A stretch of DNA of 49,086 nt from NCBI GenBank assembly GCA_004376325.1, contig SOKC01000031.1:1-49086 (forward strand). The letters run 5' to 3'. The notes below the pieces were generated by a model. It saw only the letters and a list, made by a program, of their open reading frames with translations, was not told the DNA's origin and did not search any database. The translations under genes and the position numbers were made by a program. Below, in pieces: positions 41,123 to 49,086 of this stretch. How positions within the stretch are numbered: position 1 is the first letter of the stretch; each line of letters opens with the position of its first letter. Source of the stretch: Actinomycetota bacterium (GTDB taxonomy: Bacteria > Actinomycetota > Humimicrobiia > Humimicrobiales > Humimicrobiaceae).

Positions 41123-44100
41123 CAGTATTCCTGTATAGGTTTAACTTTTACTTTAGAGTTGTATTTTATCTCCTGTATCCCCTGCACCACAGCCGAAGCT
41201 CCTGATATGGTGGTAATGGAAGGCACATTATGACGGACAGCTGCAGTCCTCAGATAATACCCATCACTTCTGGCAATTCTGCCCTCAGGGGTATTTATAA
41301 TAAGGTCAATTTCCCCGTTTTTTATCATATCCAGAACATTGGGTCTTCCTTCTCTAATCTTTAAAACTTTATGGCATTTTATCCCTTTTTCTTCCAGCGT
41401 ATCCCCCGTTCCCTTGGTAGAAATTATATTAAAACCAAGCTGGGATAATTTTTTGGCTATATCTATTATGGCATCTTTATCCTCATCATTTACACTTATA
41501 AACACCGACCCTGAAGTAGGAAAGACCTGATTGGTGGAAATCTGGGTTTTGGCAAAGGCAATTCCAAAACTACTGTCTATACCCATTACCTCACCTGTGG
41601 ATTTCATCTCAGGACCAAGTATGGTATCCACACCCGGGAATCTGTTAAAAGGCAGCACTGCTTCTTTGATACTAAAATAATCAAGTGATGTGGGATCAAC
41701 TCTCTTAAAATCAAGATTTTTTAACTTCCTGCCGGTCATTACCAGAGCCGCTATCTTTGCCAGAGGGACATTTATTGATTTGCTTACAAAAGGAACTGTT
41801 CGTGAAGCTCTGGGGTTGGCTTCCAGTACATAAACGGTAGAGTCTTTTATGGCATACTGAATATTCATAAGCCCGACTACCTTGAGCTCTTTTGCCATCC
41901 TGTAAGTGTAATTTTTAATAACTTCTATAATCTTTTTACCCAGGGTAAAAGGCGGTATCACACATGCACTATCACCCGAGTGTATTCCTGCTTCCTCTAT
42001 ATGTTCCATAATCCCTCCAATGAGCAGTTCATCTCCATCATAAACAGCATCAACATCAACTTCTATTGCCCGCTCTAAAAATTTATCAATCAGTATTGGC
42101 CTCTCATTGGATACCACCGTAGCATCCTTTACATAATCAATAAGGCTTTCTTCGGTATAGACAATGTTCATAGCCCTTCCGCCCAACACATAAGAAGGCC
42201 TTACCAGTACCGGATAGCCTATTTTTTGGGCTATCTTTTTTGCCTTATCCACATCCATAGCGGTCCCGTTTTCAGCCTGGGGAATATTAAGTTTCTTAAG
42301 CATTGAACCAAATCTTTTCCGGTCCTCGGCAATGTCAATACTGTCAGGCGAAGTTCCTAAGATGTTTACGCCCGCCTTTTGTAGCCTAAGGGCAAGTTTA
42401 AGAGGAGTCTGTCCCCCAAACTGCACTATAACTCCATAAGGTTTTTCCGCTTCTACAATATTTAAAACATCCTCAAAGGTTAAAGGCTCAAAATACAACC
42501 GGTCTGAGGTGTCATAATCAGTACTTACTGTTTCAGGATTGCAGTTTATCATAATAGCTTCATATCCATTTTCACGTAATGCAAAAGATGCATGAACACA
42601 GCAATAATCAAACTCTATACCCTGTCCAATTCTATTTGGCCCACTACCCAGTATAATAATTTTTTCTTTATTAGAAGATACCACCTCATTTTCAGATTCA
42701 TATGTAGAATAATAATAAGGCGTGTACGCTTCAAATTCTCCAGCGCAGGTATCCACCGTTTTAAAAGTCGTTTTAATATTGTATTTACTTCTTAGAGCTC
42801 TGACTTTATTCTCATGTGTGTTACACAAATATGCGATCTGAACATCAGAATAACCAAGTTTTTTTGCTTCAAACAACTTTTCCTTTGTTATATCTTTAAT
42901 ATCTTCGCACTTAAAACCTTTTTCAAAATCCACCAGTTGCTTAATATTAAATAAAAACCAGGGGTCTATTTTAGTATAGCTTGATATTTCTTCAACACTT
43001 CTTCCCTTCTCAAAAGCATATTTAATATAAAAAACTCTATCCTGATTAGGAATAGATAACTTGCTGTTCAGCAGCTCCTCTCCTATATTGTCTTTCCCAT
43101 CAGACCCAAGCCCATATCTATCTATCTCTAAAGACCTTATTGACTTTTGAAGAGCCTCTTTAAAAGTTCTCCCAATCGCCAGTACTTCACCTACAGATTT
43201 CATCCTGGTGGTAAGACTTTGATCAGTTCCCGGGAACTTCTCAAATGTCCACCTGGGGAATTTTACAACTACATAATCTATAGAAGGCTCAAAACAGGCA
43301 GGTGTCTTTTTAGTTATATCATTTGGAATTTCATCAAGTGTGTATCCTATAGCTAATTTAGTTGCAATCTTTGCAATCGGATAGCCGGTTGCCTTGGAAG
43401 CCAGGGCGCTGCTTCTTGAAACTCTTGGGTTCAATTCAATGACTGCTACTTTTCCATTTTCAGGGTTAACAGCAAATTGTATATTTGATCCACCTGCGCT
43501 AACACCTATTTCTCTCATTATTTTAATACCCGCATCTCTTATATCCTGATATTCCTTATAGGTGAGAGTTTGAGCCGGGGCTGCACAAATACTATCTCCA
43601 GTATGTACCCCCATCGGGTCAAAATTCTCAATTGAACATATAATAACCACATTATCATTTTTATCTCTCATCATCTCTAGTTCAATCTCTTTCCATCCTG
43701 CAACCGATTTCTCTACCAGGACTTCAGACTTTGGTGACAGATCAAGGCCCCTTGTAACTATTTCCATAAATTCTTCTTTATTAAATGCAACTCCCCCTCC
43801 TATTCCTCCAAGTGTAAAGCTGGGTCTTACTACTAATGGGAATTTTAATTTCTTACTGAAATTCAAAGCTTCTCTTAAACTATGTGCATATCCGCTTGGA
43901 GGAACATGTAGACCAATGTTACCCATTGCCTCCTTAAATTGTTCTCTATCCTCAGCCTTGTTAATAACGTCAATATCAACCCCTATTAGTTCCACCCCGA
44001 ATTTGTCCAGTACTTTTTCATTTGACAGAGCTGCTGCCATATTCAATCCTGTTTGTCCTCCCAGTGCCGGGAGTAGCGCATCCGGTCTTTCTTTTTTAAT

Positions 44101-44331
44101 TATTTTTTCTACAAACTCGGGTGTCAAGGGTTCGATATAAGTTCTATCTGCAAATTCAGGATCTGTCATAATTGTAGCAGGATTGCTGTTTACAAGTACC
44201 ACCTTATAACCTTCTTGTTTTAAAACCTTGCAAGCCTGGGTTCCTGAATAATCAAACTCACAGGCCTGCCCGATGACTATTGGTCCTGAACCTATAAGCA
44301 AAATTTTCTTTAAATCTCTTCTTTTAGGCAT
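41122..44331 (-). CDS. carB: Carbamoyl-phosphate synthase large subunit
   Basis: 1069 residues, full length, with duplicated ATP-grasp halves: LIGSGPIVIGQACEFDYSGT and PALGGQTGLNMA in the first, ILGSGPNRIGQGIEFDYCCV and VQFGGQTPLKLA in the second. The C-terminal MGS-like allosteric domain (~940-1069) should bind UMP or activators. Works with CarA. Confidence 0.98.
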   Translation of the reverse strand: MPKRRDLKKILLIGSGPIVIGQACEFDYSGTQACKVLKQEGYKVVLVNSNPATIMTDPEFADRTYIEPLTPEFVEKIIKKERPDALLPALGGQTGLNMAAALSNEKVLDKFGVELIGVDIDVINKAEDREQFKEAMGNIGLHVPPSGYAHSLREALNFSKKLKFPLVVRPSFTLGGIGGGVAFNKEEFMEIVTRGLDLSPKSEVLVEKSVAGWKEIELEMMRDKNDNVVIICSIENFDPMGVHTGDSICAAPAQTLTYKEYQDIRDAGIKIMREIGVSAGGSNIQFAVNPENGKVAVIELNPRVSRSSALASKATGYPIAKIATKLAIGYTLDEIPNDITKKTPACFEPSIDYVVVKFPRWTFEKFPGTDQSLTTRMKSVGEVLAIGRTFKEALQKSIRSLEIDRYGLGSDGKDNIGEELLNSKLSIPNQDRVFYIKYAFEKGRSVEEISSYTKIDPWFLFNIKQLVDFEKGFKCEDIKDITKEKLFEAKKLGYSDVQIAYLCNTHENKVRALRSKYNIKTTFKTVDTCAGEFEAYTPYYYSTYESENEVVSSNKEKIIILGSGPNRIGQGIEFDYCCVHASFALRENGYEAIMINCNPETVSTDYDTSDRLYFEPLTFEDVLNIVEAEKPYGVIVQFGGQTPLKLALRLQKAGVNILGTSPDSIDIAEDRKRFGSMLKKLNIPQAENGTAMDVDKAKKIAQKIGYPVLVRPSYVLGGRAMNIVYTEESLIDYVKDATVVSNERPILIDKFLERAIEVDVDAVYDGDELLIGGIMEHIEEAGIHSGDSACVIPPFTLGKKIIEVIKNYTYRMAKELKVVGLMNIQYAIKDSTVYVLEANPRASRTVPFVSKSINVPLAKIAALVMTGRKLKNLDFKRVDPTSLDYFSIKEAVLPFNRFPGVDTILGPEMKSTGEVMGIDSSFGIAFAKTQISTNQVFPTSGSVFISVNDEDKDAIIDIAKKLSQLGFNIISTKGTGDTLEEKGIKCHKVLKIREGRPNVLDMIKNGEIDLIINTPEGRIARSDGYYLRTAAVRHNVPSITTISGASAVVQGIQEIKYNSKVKVKPIQEY

Positions 44332-44349
44332 AAATACTCTTCCTAATTT

Positions 44350-45453
44350 CTAATTATTAAAATTCTTTATTAACTCAGTAAATTTGTTAAAAACACATCC
44401 TGAGTCATGAGGACCCGGTTTTATTTCTGGATGATATTGTACAGTAAAAGCATTTATATCCACATATTCTAATCCTTCAATTGTATTATCATTTAAATTC
44501 AAATGCGTTATTTTACAGCTGGTATTACCAATATCTTTTAACGATTCTTTATCAACTTCAAATCCATGATTCTGTGATGTTATTTCAATCTTTCCTGTTC
44601 TAAGATTTTTAACTGGATAATTGCCTCCATGATGGCCAAATTTTAGCTTATAAGTCTTTGCTCCCAGAGCAAGAGCTAACAGCTGATGGCCCAGGCAAAT
44701 TCCAAATATAGGCTTCTTACCAATTAGCTTTTTAATATTTGTAACTGCATAATTAACAGCTGCGGGATCTCCGGGTCCATTAGAGAGGAAAATACCATCA
44801 GGTTTATATTTTAATATTTCTTCAGGTTTTGTAGATGCTGGTACAACAATTATTCTAAAACCTTCTCGATCCAGACATTTCAGAATACCCATTTTTACTC
44901 CAAAATCTACTGCCACAACAAACTGCTTATAATCACCCTTTTTAGGATTATAAATATATGGTTTGTCGCAAGTAACATACTTTACCAGGTCTCTTTTAGT
45001 AATCGATGGGTAGTCTTCCATCTTTTTTTTCAACTCACTTTCAGCTTTGGTTTCAGTTGAAATAATTCCTTTCATTGCGCCCTCAAGTCTGATATGCCTG
45101 GTTAATTGTCTGGTATCTATTCCGGCTAAACCTACGATATTATACTTCTTAAGATAATCCTCGAGACTGCCCTCTGCCCTCCAGTTACTGTAGTAATTAA
45201 AACATTCTTTTACAATCAGGCCCTTAGCTTGGATTTTATCAGATTCTACGTCTATACTGTTTACACCATAATTTCCAATCTGGGGATAGGTCATTGTAAC
45301 TATTTGCTCACAATAAGAAGGATCGGTTAAAATTTCCTGATAGCCAATCATAGATGTATTAAATACCACTTCACCAATTGTTTCGCCGCTGCACCCAATA
45401 TTTTCACCTTTAAATAACTTTCCATCTTCTAACATTAAAATTGCTTTTAAAAT
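44350..45453 (-). CDS. carA: Carbamoyl-phosphate synthase small subunit, apparent ATT start
   Basis: Glutaminase subunit. N-terminal domain with LEDGKLFKGENIGCSGE and FNTSMIGYQEILTDPSY, then a class I amidotransferase with GIFLSNGPGDP, the nucleophile in FGICLGHQLLALALG, and VQYHPE. The conserved opening x-KAILMLEDG has no ATG/GTG/TTG at position 1. AGGAGAAGG lies 6 nt before an ATT (45453) that yields (M)LKAILMLEDG. The first ATG (45435) is 28 nt from the Shine-Dalgarno GGAG and would delete the first strand; an in-frame GTG at 45531 lies inside pyrC. ATT is therefore the best-supported start. Confidence 0.95.
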   Translation of the reverse strand: MLKAILMLEDGKLFKGENIGCSGETIGEVVFNTSMIGYQEILTDPSYCEQIVTMTYPQIGNYGVNSIDVESDKIQAKGLIVKECFNYYSNWRAEGSLEDYLKKYNIVGLAGIDTRQLTRHIRLEGAMKGIISTETKAESELKKKMEDYPSITKRDLVKYVTCDKPYIYNPKKGDYKQFVVAVDFGVKMGILKCLDREGFRIIVVPASTKPEEILKYKPDGIFLSNGPGDPAAVNYAVTNIKKLIGKKPIFGICLGHQLLALALGAKTYKLKFGHHGGNYPVKNLRTGKIEITSQNHGFEVDKESLKDIGNTSCKITHLNLNDNTIEGLEYVDINAFTVQYHPEIKPGPHDSGCVFNKFTELIKNFNN

Positions 45454-45473
45454 TATAATCCTTCTCCTATATG

Positions 45474-46772
45474 TTATTTGTTTATATAAACTAATTCGCC
45501 GCCACTTATGGTACAGATTACTTTTCCCCACAGTTTCTGCCCTATAAATGCGCTGTTTTTGCTTTTTGAGACAAAATCTTCCTTTTTTACCTCTTCTTCA
45601 GCTTCCGTATCTATAACAGCAATATTTGCAGTTTTGCCCATCTCTATCTTCCCTGCATCAATACCCAGAATTTTTGCGGGTGATGTGGTAATCAAACTTA
45701 TAAGCTTAAGAAGACTTATTTTTTCCTCCCTGCACAGTTTGCTGAAAGCAGCGCTAAATAAGGTCTCAAGTCCAATGGTTCCAAACTCAGCAAGCCTGAA
45801 AGTCGTATTTTTTTCAGTGTCAAGATGGGGAGCATGGTCACTTGCTATGGCATCAATTACTCCCCCTTTTACACCTTCTATCAGGGCCAGCCTGTCTTCC
45901 TCGCTTCTTATAGGGGGCTTTACCTTAAGGTTTGTATTAAAGGAGGCAAGATAGCTGTCATTGAAGAACAGATGATGTGGGGTTACATCACAGGTTATAT
46001 CCAGTCCGCCTTCTCTGGCTTTTTTTATCATTTCTACTCCGCCCCTTGTACTTACATGGGTTATATGAATTTTTGCCCTGCTCCTGCCGGCAAGAATTAT
46101 ATCTCTTGCAATAATTACATCATCACTCAGGCTGGATATTCCATCAAGCCCCAGCATTGCTGAATAGCACCCTTCATTTACAAGGCCCCCTCCGGATACG
46201 TAGCAATCTTCCTCATGTAATACCAGAGGAAGACCAAATTGAGTTGAATATCTCATAACTTCATACATAAGCCGGCTGTCGCTTATACACCTGCCGTCAT
46301 CTGAAAAACCAACCGCTCCCGCTTCAGCCAAAAGCCCCATATCAGTAATATCGGTGCCTTTAAGGCCTCTGGTCATAGCGGCTACAGGAAGGACCTTGCA
46401 GGCTGCGCTTTGCGATTTTTCCAAAATATATTTAACCATAGACTCACTATCTATTGGAGGACTGGTATTGGGCATACAGGCAACTGTAGTTATTCCTCCT
46501 TTTACCGCAGATAACGCTCCGCTCTCAATGGTCTCCTCATCTTCAAAGCCGGGATCACGCAGATGAACATGCATATCTACAAAGCCGGGACAGACTATAC
46601 AGCCTTTTGCGTCAATTTTAACCGTATCATTCCCCACTGCCTTGATATTCTCTTTTATTCTGGCCACAATCCCATTTTTAATATAAATATCAGATACAAA
46701 TTCCTTACCCTTTTCAGGGTCGATTACCATGCCTGACTTTATTAATATGTTTTTGCTCTCATTTTTATTCAT
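45474..46772 (-). CDS. pyrC: Dihydroorotase
   Basis: 432 residues, class I metal-dependent amidohydrolase. PGFVDMHVHLRDPGFEDEET (zinc His), HITHVSTRGGVEMI, CDVTPHHLFF and the catalytic Asp in AIASDHAPH. Third step of the pathway. It follows pyrB by 9 bp. Confidence 0.97.
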   Translation of the reverse strand: MNKNESKNILIKSGMVIDPEKGKEFVSDIYIKNGIVARIKENIKAVGNDTVKIDAKGCIVCPGFVDMHVHLRDPGFEDEETIESGALSAVKGGITTVACMPNTSPPIDSESMVKYILEKSQSAACKVLPVAAMTRGLKGTDITDMGLLAEAGAVGFSDDGRCISDSRLMYEVMRYSTQFGLPLVLHEEDCYVSGGGLVNEGCYSAMLGLDGISSLSDDVIIARDIILAGRSRAKIHITHVSTRGGVEMIKKAREGGLDITCDVTPHHLFFNDSYLASFNTNLKVKPPIRSEEDRLALIEGVKGGVIDAIASDHAPHLDTEKNTTFRLAEFGTIGLETLFSAAFSKLCREEKISLLKLISLITTSPAKILGIDAGKIEMGKTANIAVIDTEAEEEVKKEDFVSKSKNSAFIGQKLWGKVICTISGGELVYINK

Positions 46773-46781
46773 AAAAAAATT

Positions 46782-47702
46782 TTAACCCAATATTAAATAA
46801 AGTATTGCCATTCTAATTGCCACCCCATAAGTTACCTGCTCTTCAATTACAATCTTTTCTGCCAGCTTTCCGCTGGTATCCATTACTTCATCAGTAATCT
46901 CTATTCCCCTGTTTACCGGTCCCGGGTGCATGACAATGGAGCCGGGCTTCATTCTCTTAAGCCTTTCCATATCCAGGCCCAGAAACCGGTTGTATTCCAT
47001 TACCGATGGATAAAATTTCCTGTCCTGCCTTTCAAACTGCATCCTGAGTATATATATAATATCGGCATCTTCTATAACATCATCTATACAGTGCTTGACT
47101 TTCATGCCGGAAAAATCTTCAGGAAGGAACATTGTTGGAGAGACTACAGTGACATCCATACCCATCTTTTCAAATAAGTTCATATTGGATCTTGCCACTC
47201 TGCTGTTCAGAAAATCTCCCACGATAGCTGCTTTTAATCCCTCAAACTTTCCAAATCTTTTCTTTATGGTATACAGGTCCAGTAGCGCCTGGGTTGGATG
47301 CTGGTGTTTGCCATCACCGGCGTTTATTACCGGAATATTTACAAATCCGTCAACCATTCTGACCGTTCCGCTGTCACTATGCCTTATAACAATTAAATCA
47401 ACTTTCATTGAAAGTATAGTTTTTATGGTATCAATTATGGATTCACCTTTTTTAAGGCTGCTGTCTAAGGGAGAAAAATTAATTATATCAGCGCTCAGCC
47501 TTTTTGCAGCAATCTCAAATGAAGTCCTGGTTCTGGTACTGGGTTCAAAAAACAGGTTAATTACAGTCTTACCCCGCAGTGTTGGAACTTTTTTAACATC
47601 CCTTCTTGATATTTCAAGAAAAGAATCGGCATTTGAAAGTATCAGCTTTATATCTTCCAGGCTCAGGCTGTTAGCATCCAGTATACTTTTTTTACTTAGC
47701 AT
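46782..47702 (-). CDS. pyrB: Aspartate carbamoyltransferase catalytic subunit
   Basis: 306 residues. Carbamoyl-phosphate site FFEPSTRTRTSFEIAA, HPTQALLDLYTI (aspartate transcarbamoylase signature) and MHPGPVNRGIEI. No regulatory pyrI accompanies it, as expected for PyrR-controlled gram-positive-type operons. Confidence 0.97.
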   Translation of the reverse strand: MLSKKSILDANSLSLEDIKLILSNADSFLEISRRDVKKVPTLRGKTVINLFFEPSTRTRTSFEIAAKRLSADIINFSPLDSSLKKGESIIDTIKTILSMKVDLIVIRHSDSGTVRMVDGFVNIPVINAGDGKHQHPTQALLDLYTIKKRFGKFEGLKAAIVGDFLNSRVARSNMNLFEKMGMDVTVVSPTMFLPEDFSGMKVKHCIDDVIEDADIIYILRMQFERQDRKFYPSVMEYNRFLGLDMERLKRMKPGSIVMHPGPVNRGIEITDEVMDTSGKLAEKIVIEEQVTYGVAIRMAILYLILG

Positions 47703-47704
47703 AG

Positions 47705-48241
47705 TTATCCCTTTTCTACTACCGTAACCCTATCCAGACCATCAGTCTCTTTTAACTTAACCTCGACAGACTCAGTAATTGAAGTGGGGAGATTCTTTCC
47801 CACATAATCTGCTCTTATGGGGAGTTCCCTGTGCCCCCTGTCAATTAAAACCACCAGTTGTATAGACCTGGGCCTTCCAAAATCTATTATTGCATCCAGA
47901 GCTGCTCTTACAGTTCTTCCGGTATACAGCACATCATCAACCAGAATTACATTTTTACCCTCTATGTCAAAGGAAATATCAGTTATCCGGGCATTAGGTT
48001 TTATGTTATGCCCGATATCATCCCTGTAAAAGGTTATATCAAGCTTGCCCGCCTTAATTTCTGTCCCTTCAAACTTCTCAATATTTTTGGCTATTCTATC
48101 TGCCAGCGGTACCCCTCTTTTTTGAATGCCGATAAAAACGAGACTCTCCGGACCCTTGTTTCTTTCCAGTATCTCATGTGAGATTCTCCTGACCACCCTG
48201 TCTATATCATCTTCATTTAATATATGCGCTTTTTCTATCAT
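47705..48241 (-). CDS. pyrR: Bifunctional pyr operon regulator / uracil phosphoribosyltransferase PyrR
   Basis: 178 residues. RISHEILERN, VFIGIQKRGVPLADRIA and the PRPP loop VILVDDVLYTGRTVRAAL, with LIDRGHRELPIRADYVGKN. Binds pyr leader RNA when UMP is high and promotes termination. First gene of the operon, immediately after a leader that carries its recognition loop and a terminator. Confidence 0.96.
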   Translation of the reverse strand: MIEKAHILNEDDIDRVVRRISHEILERNKGPESLVFIGIQKRGVPLADRIAKNIEKFEGTEIKAGKLDITFYRDDIGHNIKPNARITDISFDIEGKNVILVDDVLYTGRTVRAALDAIIDFGRPRSIQLVVLIDRGHRELPIRADYVGKNLPTSITESVEVKLKETDGLDRVTVVEKG

Positions 48242-48254
48242 AACCTTTCACCAC

Positions 48255-48290
48255 ATAAAAAAACCTTCTTACCATATAGATAAGAAGGTT
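48255..48290 (-). terminator. pyr operon attenuator terminator
   Basis: Perfect 10-bp stem AACCTTCTTA/TAAGAAGGTT (48262-48271 and 48281-48290) with a 9-nt loop, followed on the minus strand by seven Ts. It ends about 15 bp before the pyrR start codon, so it sits in the leader, not after a gene. Confidence 0.88.
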
Positions 48291-48330
48291 AAAATATCGC
48301 TTCTATTACTACTTTTAATAAATATTTTTT

Positions 48331-48372
48331 TCATTCCTTTTTAGCCTCTCGGGACTATTTTAAAGGTAATAA
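48331..48372 (-). promoter_or_regulatory. PyrR-binding RNA element (anti-antiterminator)
   Basis: In the leader transcript AGUCCCGAGAGGCU (48343-48356) matches the PyrR binding consensus ARUCCNGNGAGGYU at every position. Flanking CCUUU/AAAGG and UAG/CUA segments can form the supporting stem-loop. UMP-bound PyrR would stabilise it and let the downstream terminator fold. Confidence 0.88.
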
Positions 48373-48402
48373 ATATTCAGTTTTTTATTCTGCCAAACAG
48401 AT

Positions 48403-48431
48403 ACTATAGGAGATTATAGATAAAAAAACAA
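48403..48431 (-). promoter_or_regulatory. Probable pyr operon promoter
   Basis: On the minus strand TTGTTT (48426-48431), a 17-bp spacer and TATAGT (48403-48408). Predicted start near 48396 gives a leader of about 155 nt containing the PyrR loop and terminator. A TATAAT at 48413-48418 is an alternative -10 but lacks a good -35. Confidence 0.5.
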
Positions 48432-48527
48432 GTATAAATTTTAAAAAACCTATCTCATGTTCTTTCTTAGCTGTCTGAGCTTGTAGTTTATATCTCCCTT
48501 GCTGTCTTCTCTTTTTTAATTATAATT

Positions 48528-48800
48528 TCACTCTTTTGAGTTGGAGTTTCCCCTTGTCTGGTTTCTGGCTTCATTCACAACAATAGTTCTCCCCTTGAAG
48601 TCACTCTGATTCAGCTTTTCTATAGCTGCTTTTGCCTGCTCTTCAGTTTCCATTTCCACAAATCCAAAACCTCTTGATTTTCCGTCCATTCTCATAATTA
48701 CTTTTGAGTAAGTAACAGTGCCTTCCTGGGAGAATAGCTCTTCCAGCTCCTTGTCAGTTGTGTTGTAGTCCAGATTACCTACATACATTCTCTTATTCAC
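48528..48800 (-). CDS. RRM-domain RNA-binding protein
   Basis: 90 residues: one RNA-recognition motif with RNP2 MYVGNL and RNP1 KSRGFGFVEM, the remaining strand TIVVNEARNQ, then a short Gly/Asn/Ser tail. Bacterial single-RRM proteins bind single-stranded RNA and are often cold-induced. GTG start at 48800 with AGGAAAGG 9 nt upstream. It has its own promoter and a long leader. Confidence 0.92.
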   Translation of the reverse strand: MNKRMYVGNLDYNTTDKELEELFSQEGTVTYSKVIMRMDGKSRGFGFVEMETEEQAKAAIEKLNQSDFKGRTIVVNEARNQTRGNSNSKE

Positions 48801-48989
48801 TTAAAAATACCTTTCCTTAAATTGCTTTTGCTATATTTAAAAAAAGTAGTAGAAACTATTATTTAAAAATGTGGAATAAATAAAAGATGTGGAAAAGAAG
48901 AATTAAATTCTATTTATGTTTACATACTTTAATAAAAAATCCCTACTGCTCAATTTTAAAATGTAAAACTTCTTGAGTAATACCCCAAT

Positions 48990-49018
48990 ATTATATAATA
49001 TATTTTACATTTGTCCAA
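48990..49018 (-). promoter_or_regulatory. Promoter of the RRM gene with ~185-nt leader
   Basis: On the minus strand TTGGAC (49013-49018), a 17-bp spacer and perfect TATAAT (48990-48995). The start would lie near 48983, leaving a leader of about 180 nt before the GTG at 48800. The rest of 48801-49086 is AT-rich with no gene that I can see. Confidence 0.55.
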
Positions 49019-49086
49019 AGATTATTTTTTTCTCCTACTTTTTATAAATCCTCTCAATTGATATAATTGAATTATTATTTTTTAAA

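Noticed and set aside
45508..45954. 148-codon plus-strand frame opposite pyrC
   Set aside because: Antisense shadow of dihydroorotase; no ribosome binding site or domain.
47095..47727. 210-codon plus-strand frame opposite pyrB
   Set aside because: Antisense shadow of pyrB, whose catalytic motifs are unambiguous; the antisense peptide is a mirror of those codons and matches nothing I know.
48460..48527. Codon-like stretch after the RRM stop, same frame, ending in a short basic peptide
   Set aside because: Two stop codons separate it from the RRM domain, there is no start codon with a ribosome binding site, and it is too short to support a gene or readthrough claim.
1..49086. CRISPR array
   Set aside because: No run of regularly spaced identical repeats with unique spacers. 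The only tandem repeats are three 22-bp units near 6.0 kb and two near 27.85 kb, neither with spacers, and no cas genes.
1..49086. tRNA or rRNA genes
   Set aside because: No T-loop/anticodon-arm pattern or rRNA-like stretch was seen while reading either strand; a covariance search would be needed to exclude them fully.

Overview
This is a visibly AT-rich bacterial chromosome segment (roughly one third G+C by eye). Almost every gene lies on the minus strand in long, tightly packed operons. Two conserved housekeeping neighbourhoods are joined here: (i) pyrR-pyrB-pyrC-carA-carB-pyrK-pyrD-pyrF-pyrE-mihF-gmk-rpoZ-coaBC-metK-priA-def-fmt-rsmB (about 48.2 kb down to 29.1 kb), and (ii) DAK/fakA-rsmD-coaD-sepIVA-like-rpmF-[acd-DRTGG]-plsX-acpP-rnc-smc-ftsY-ffh-rpsP-khpA-rimM-trmD-rplS-lepB-rnhB-yraN...yifB (27.4 kb down to 1). 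The order in (i), an actinobacterial-type integration host factor (mIHF) beside gmk, a SepIVA-like protein near coaD and a mycobacterial-type inositol-phosphate synthase all point to Actinomycetota. The low G+C suggests a deep-branching, uncultivated, probably anaerobic subsurface lineage. That lineage call is inference; no rRNA is present.

The accessory region is 1.1-9.9 kb, inserted between yraN and yifB, which are adjacent in many bacteria. It holds a frameshifted Fe-S (endonuclease III-like) gene, a PHP phosphoesterase, myo-inositol-1-phosphate synthase followed by a fused inositol-1-P cytidylyltransferase/CDP-alcohol transferase (the two enzymes of di-myo-inositol-phosphate, DIP, synthesis), and convergently a GT-B glycosyltransferase and a GH130 mannoside phosphorylase/hydrolase. 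A PanAT-type toxin-antitoxin pair follows. A 65-bp direct repeat with a 38-bp perfect core brackets the block. The best candidate for a new system is a gene set that makes DIP, glycosylates it (possibly to beta-1,2-mannosyl-DIP) and recycles it.

The middle operon (25-10 kb) couples ribosome maturation, protein export (ffh, ftsY, lepB), lipid synthesis (plsX, acpP, DAK) and acetate energetics. An ADP-forming acyl-CoA synthetase and a Pta-N-terminal-like DRTGG protein sit where many fermenters carry pta-ackA. Smc is only 772 residues and seems to lack a hinge.

The pyrimidine operon (48.2-38.0 kb) carries all the UMP synthesis genes and starts with a readable PyrR attenuator: a promoter, an exact match to the PyrR RNA-binding consensus, and an intrinsic terminator just before pyrR. 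Small accessory insertions (vapBC, an ISNCY-like remnant) separate the two housekeeping clusters.

A recurring oddity is translation initiation. In rsmD and carA, and probably yraN, the conserved N-terminus can only be reached from an ATT/ATA codon; the glycosyltransferase has a strong Shine-Dalgarno placed for an ACG codon.
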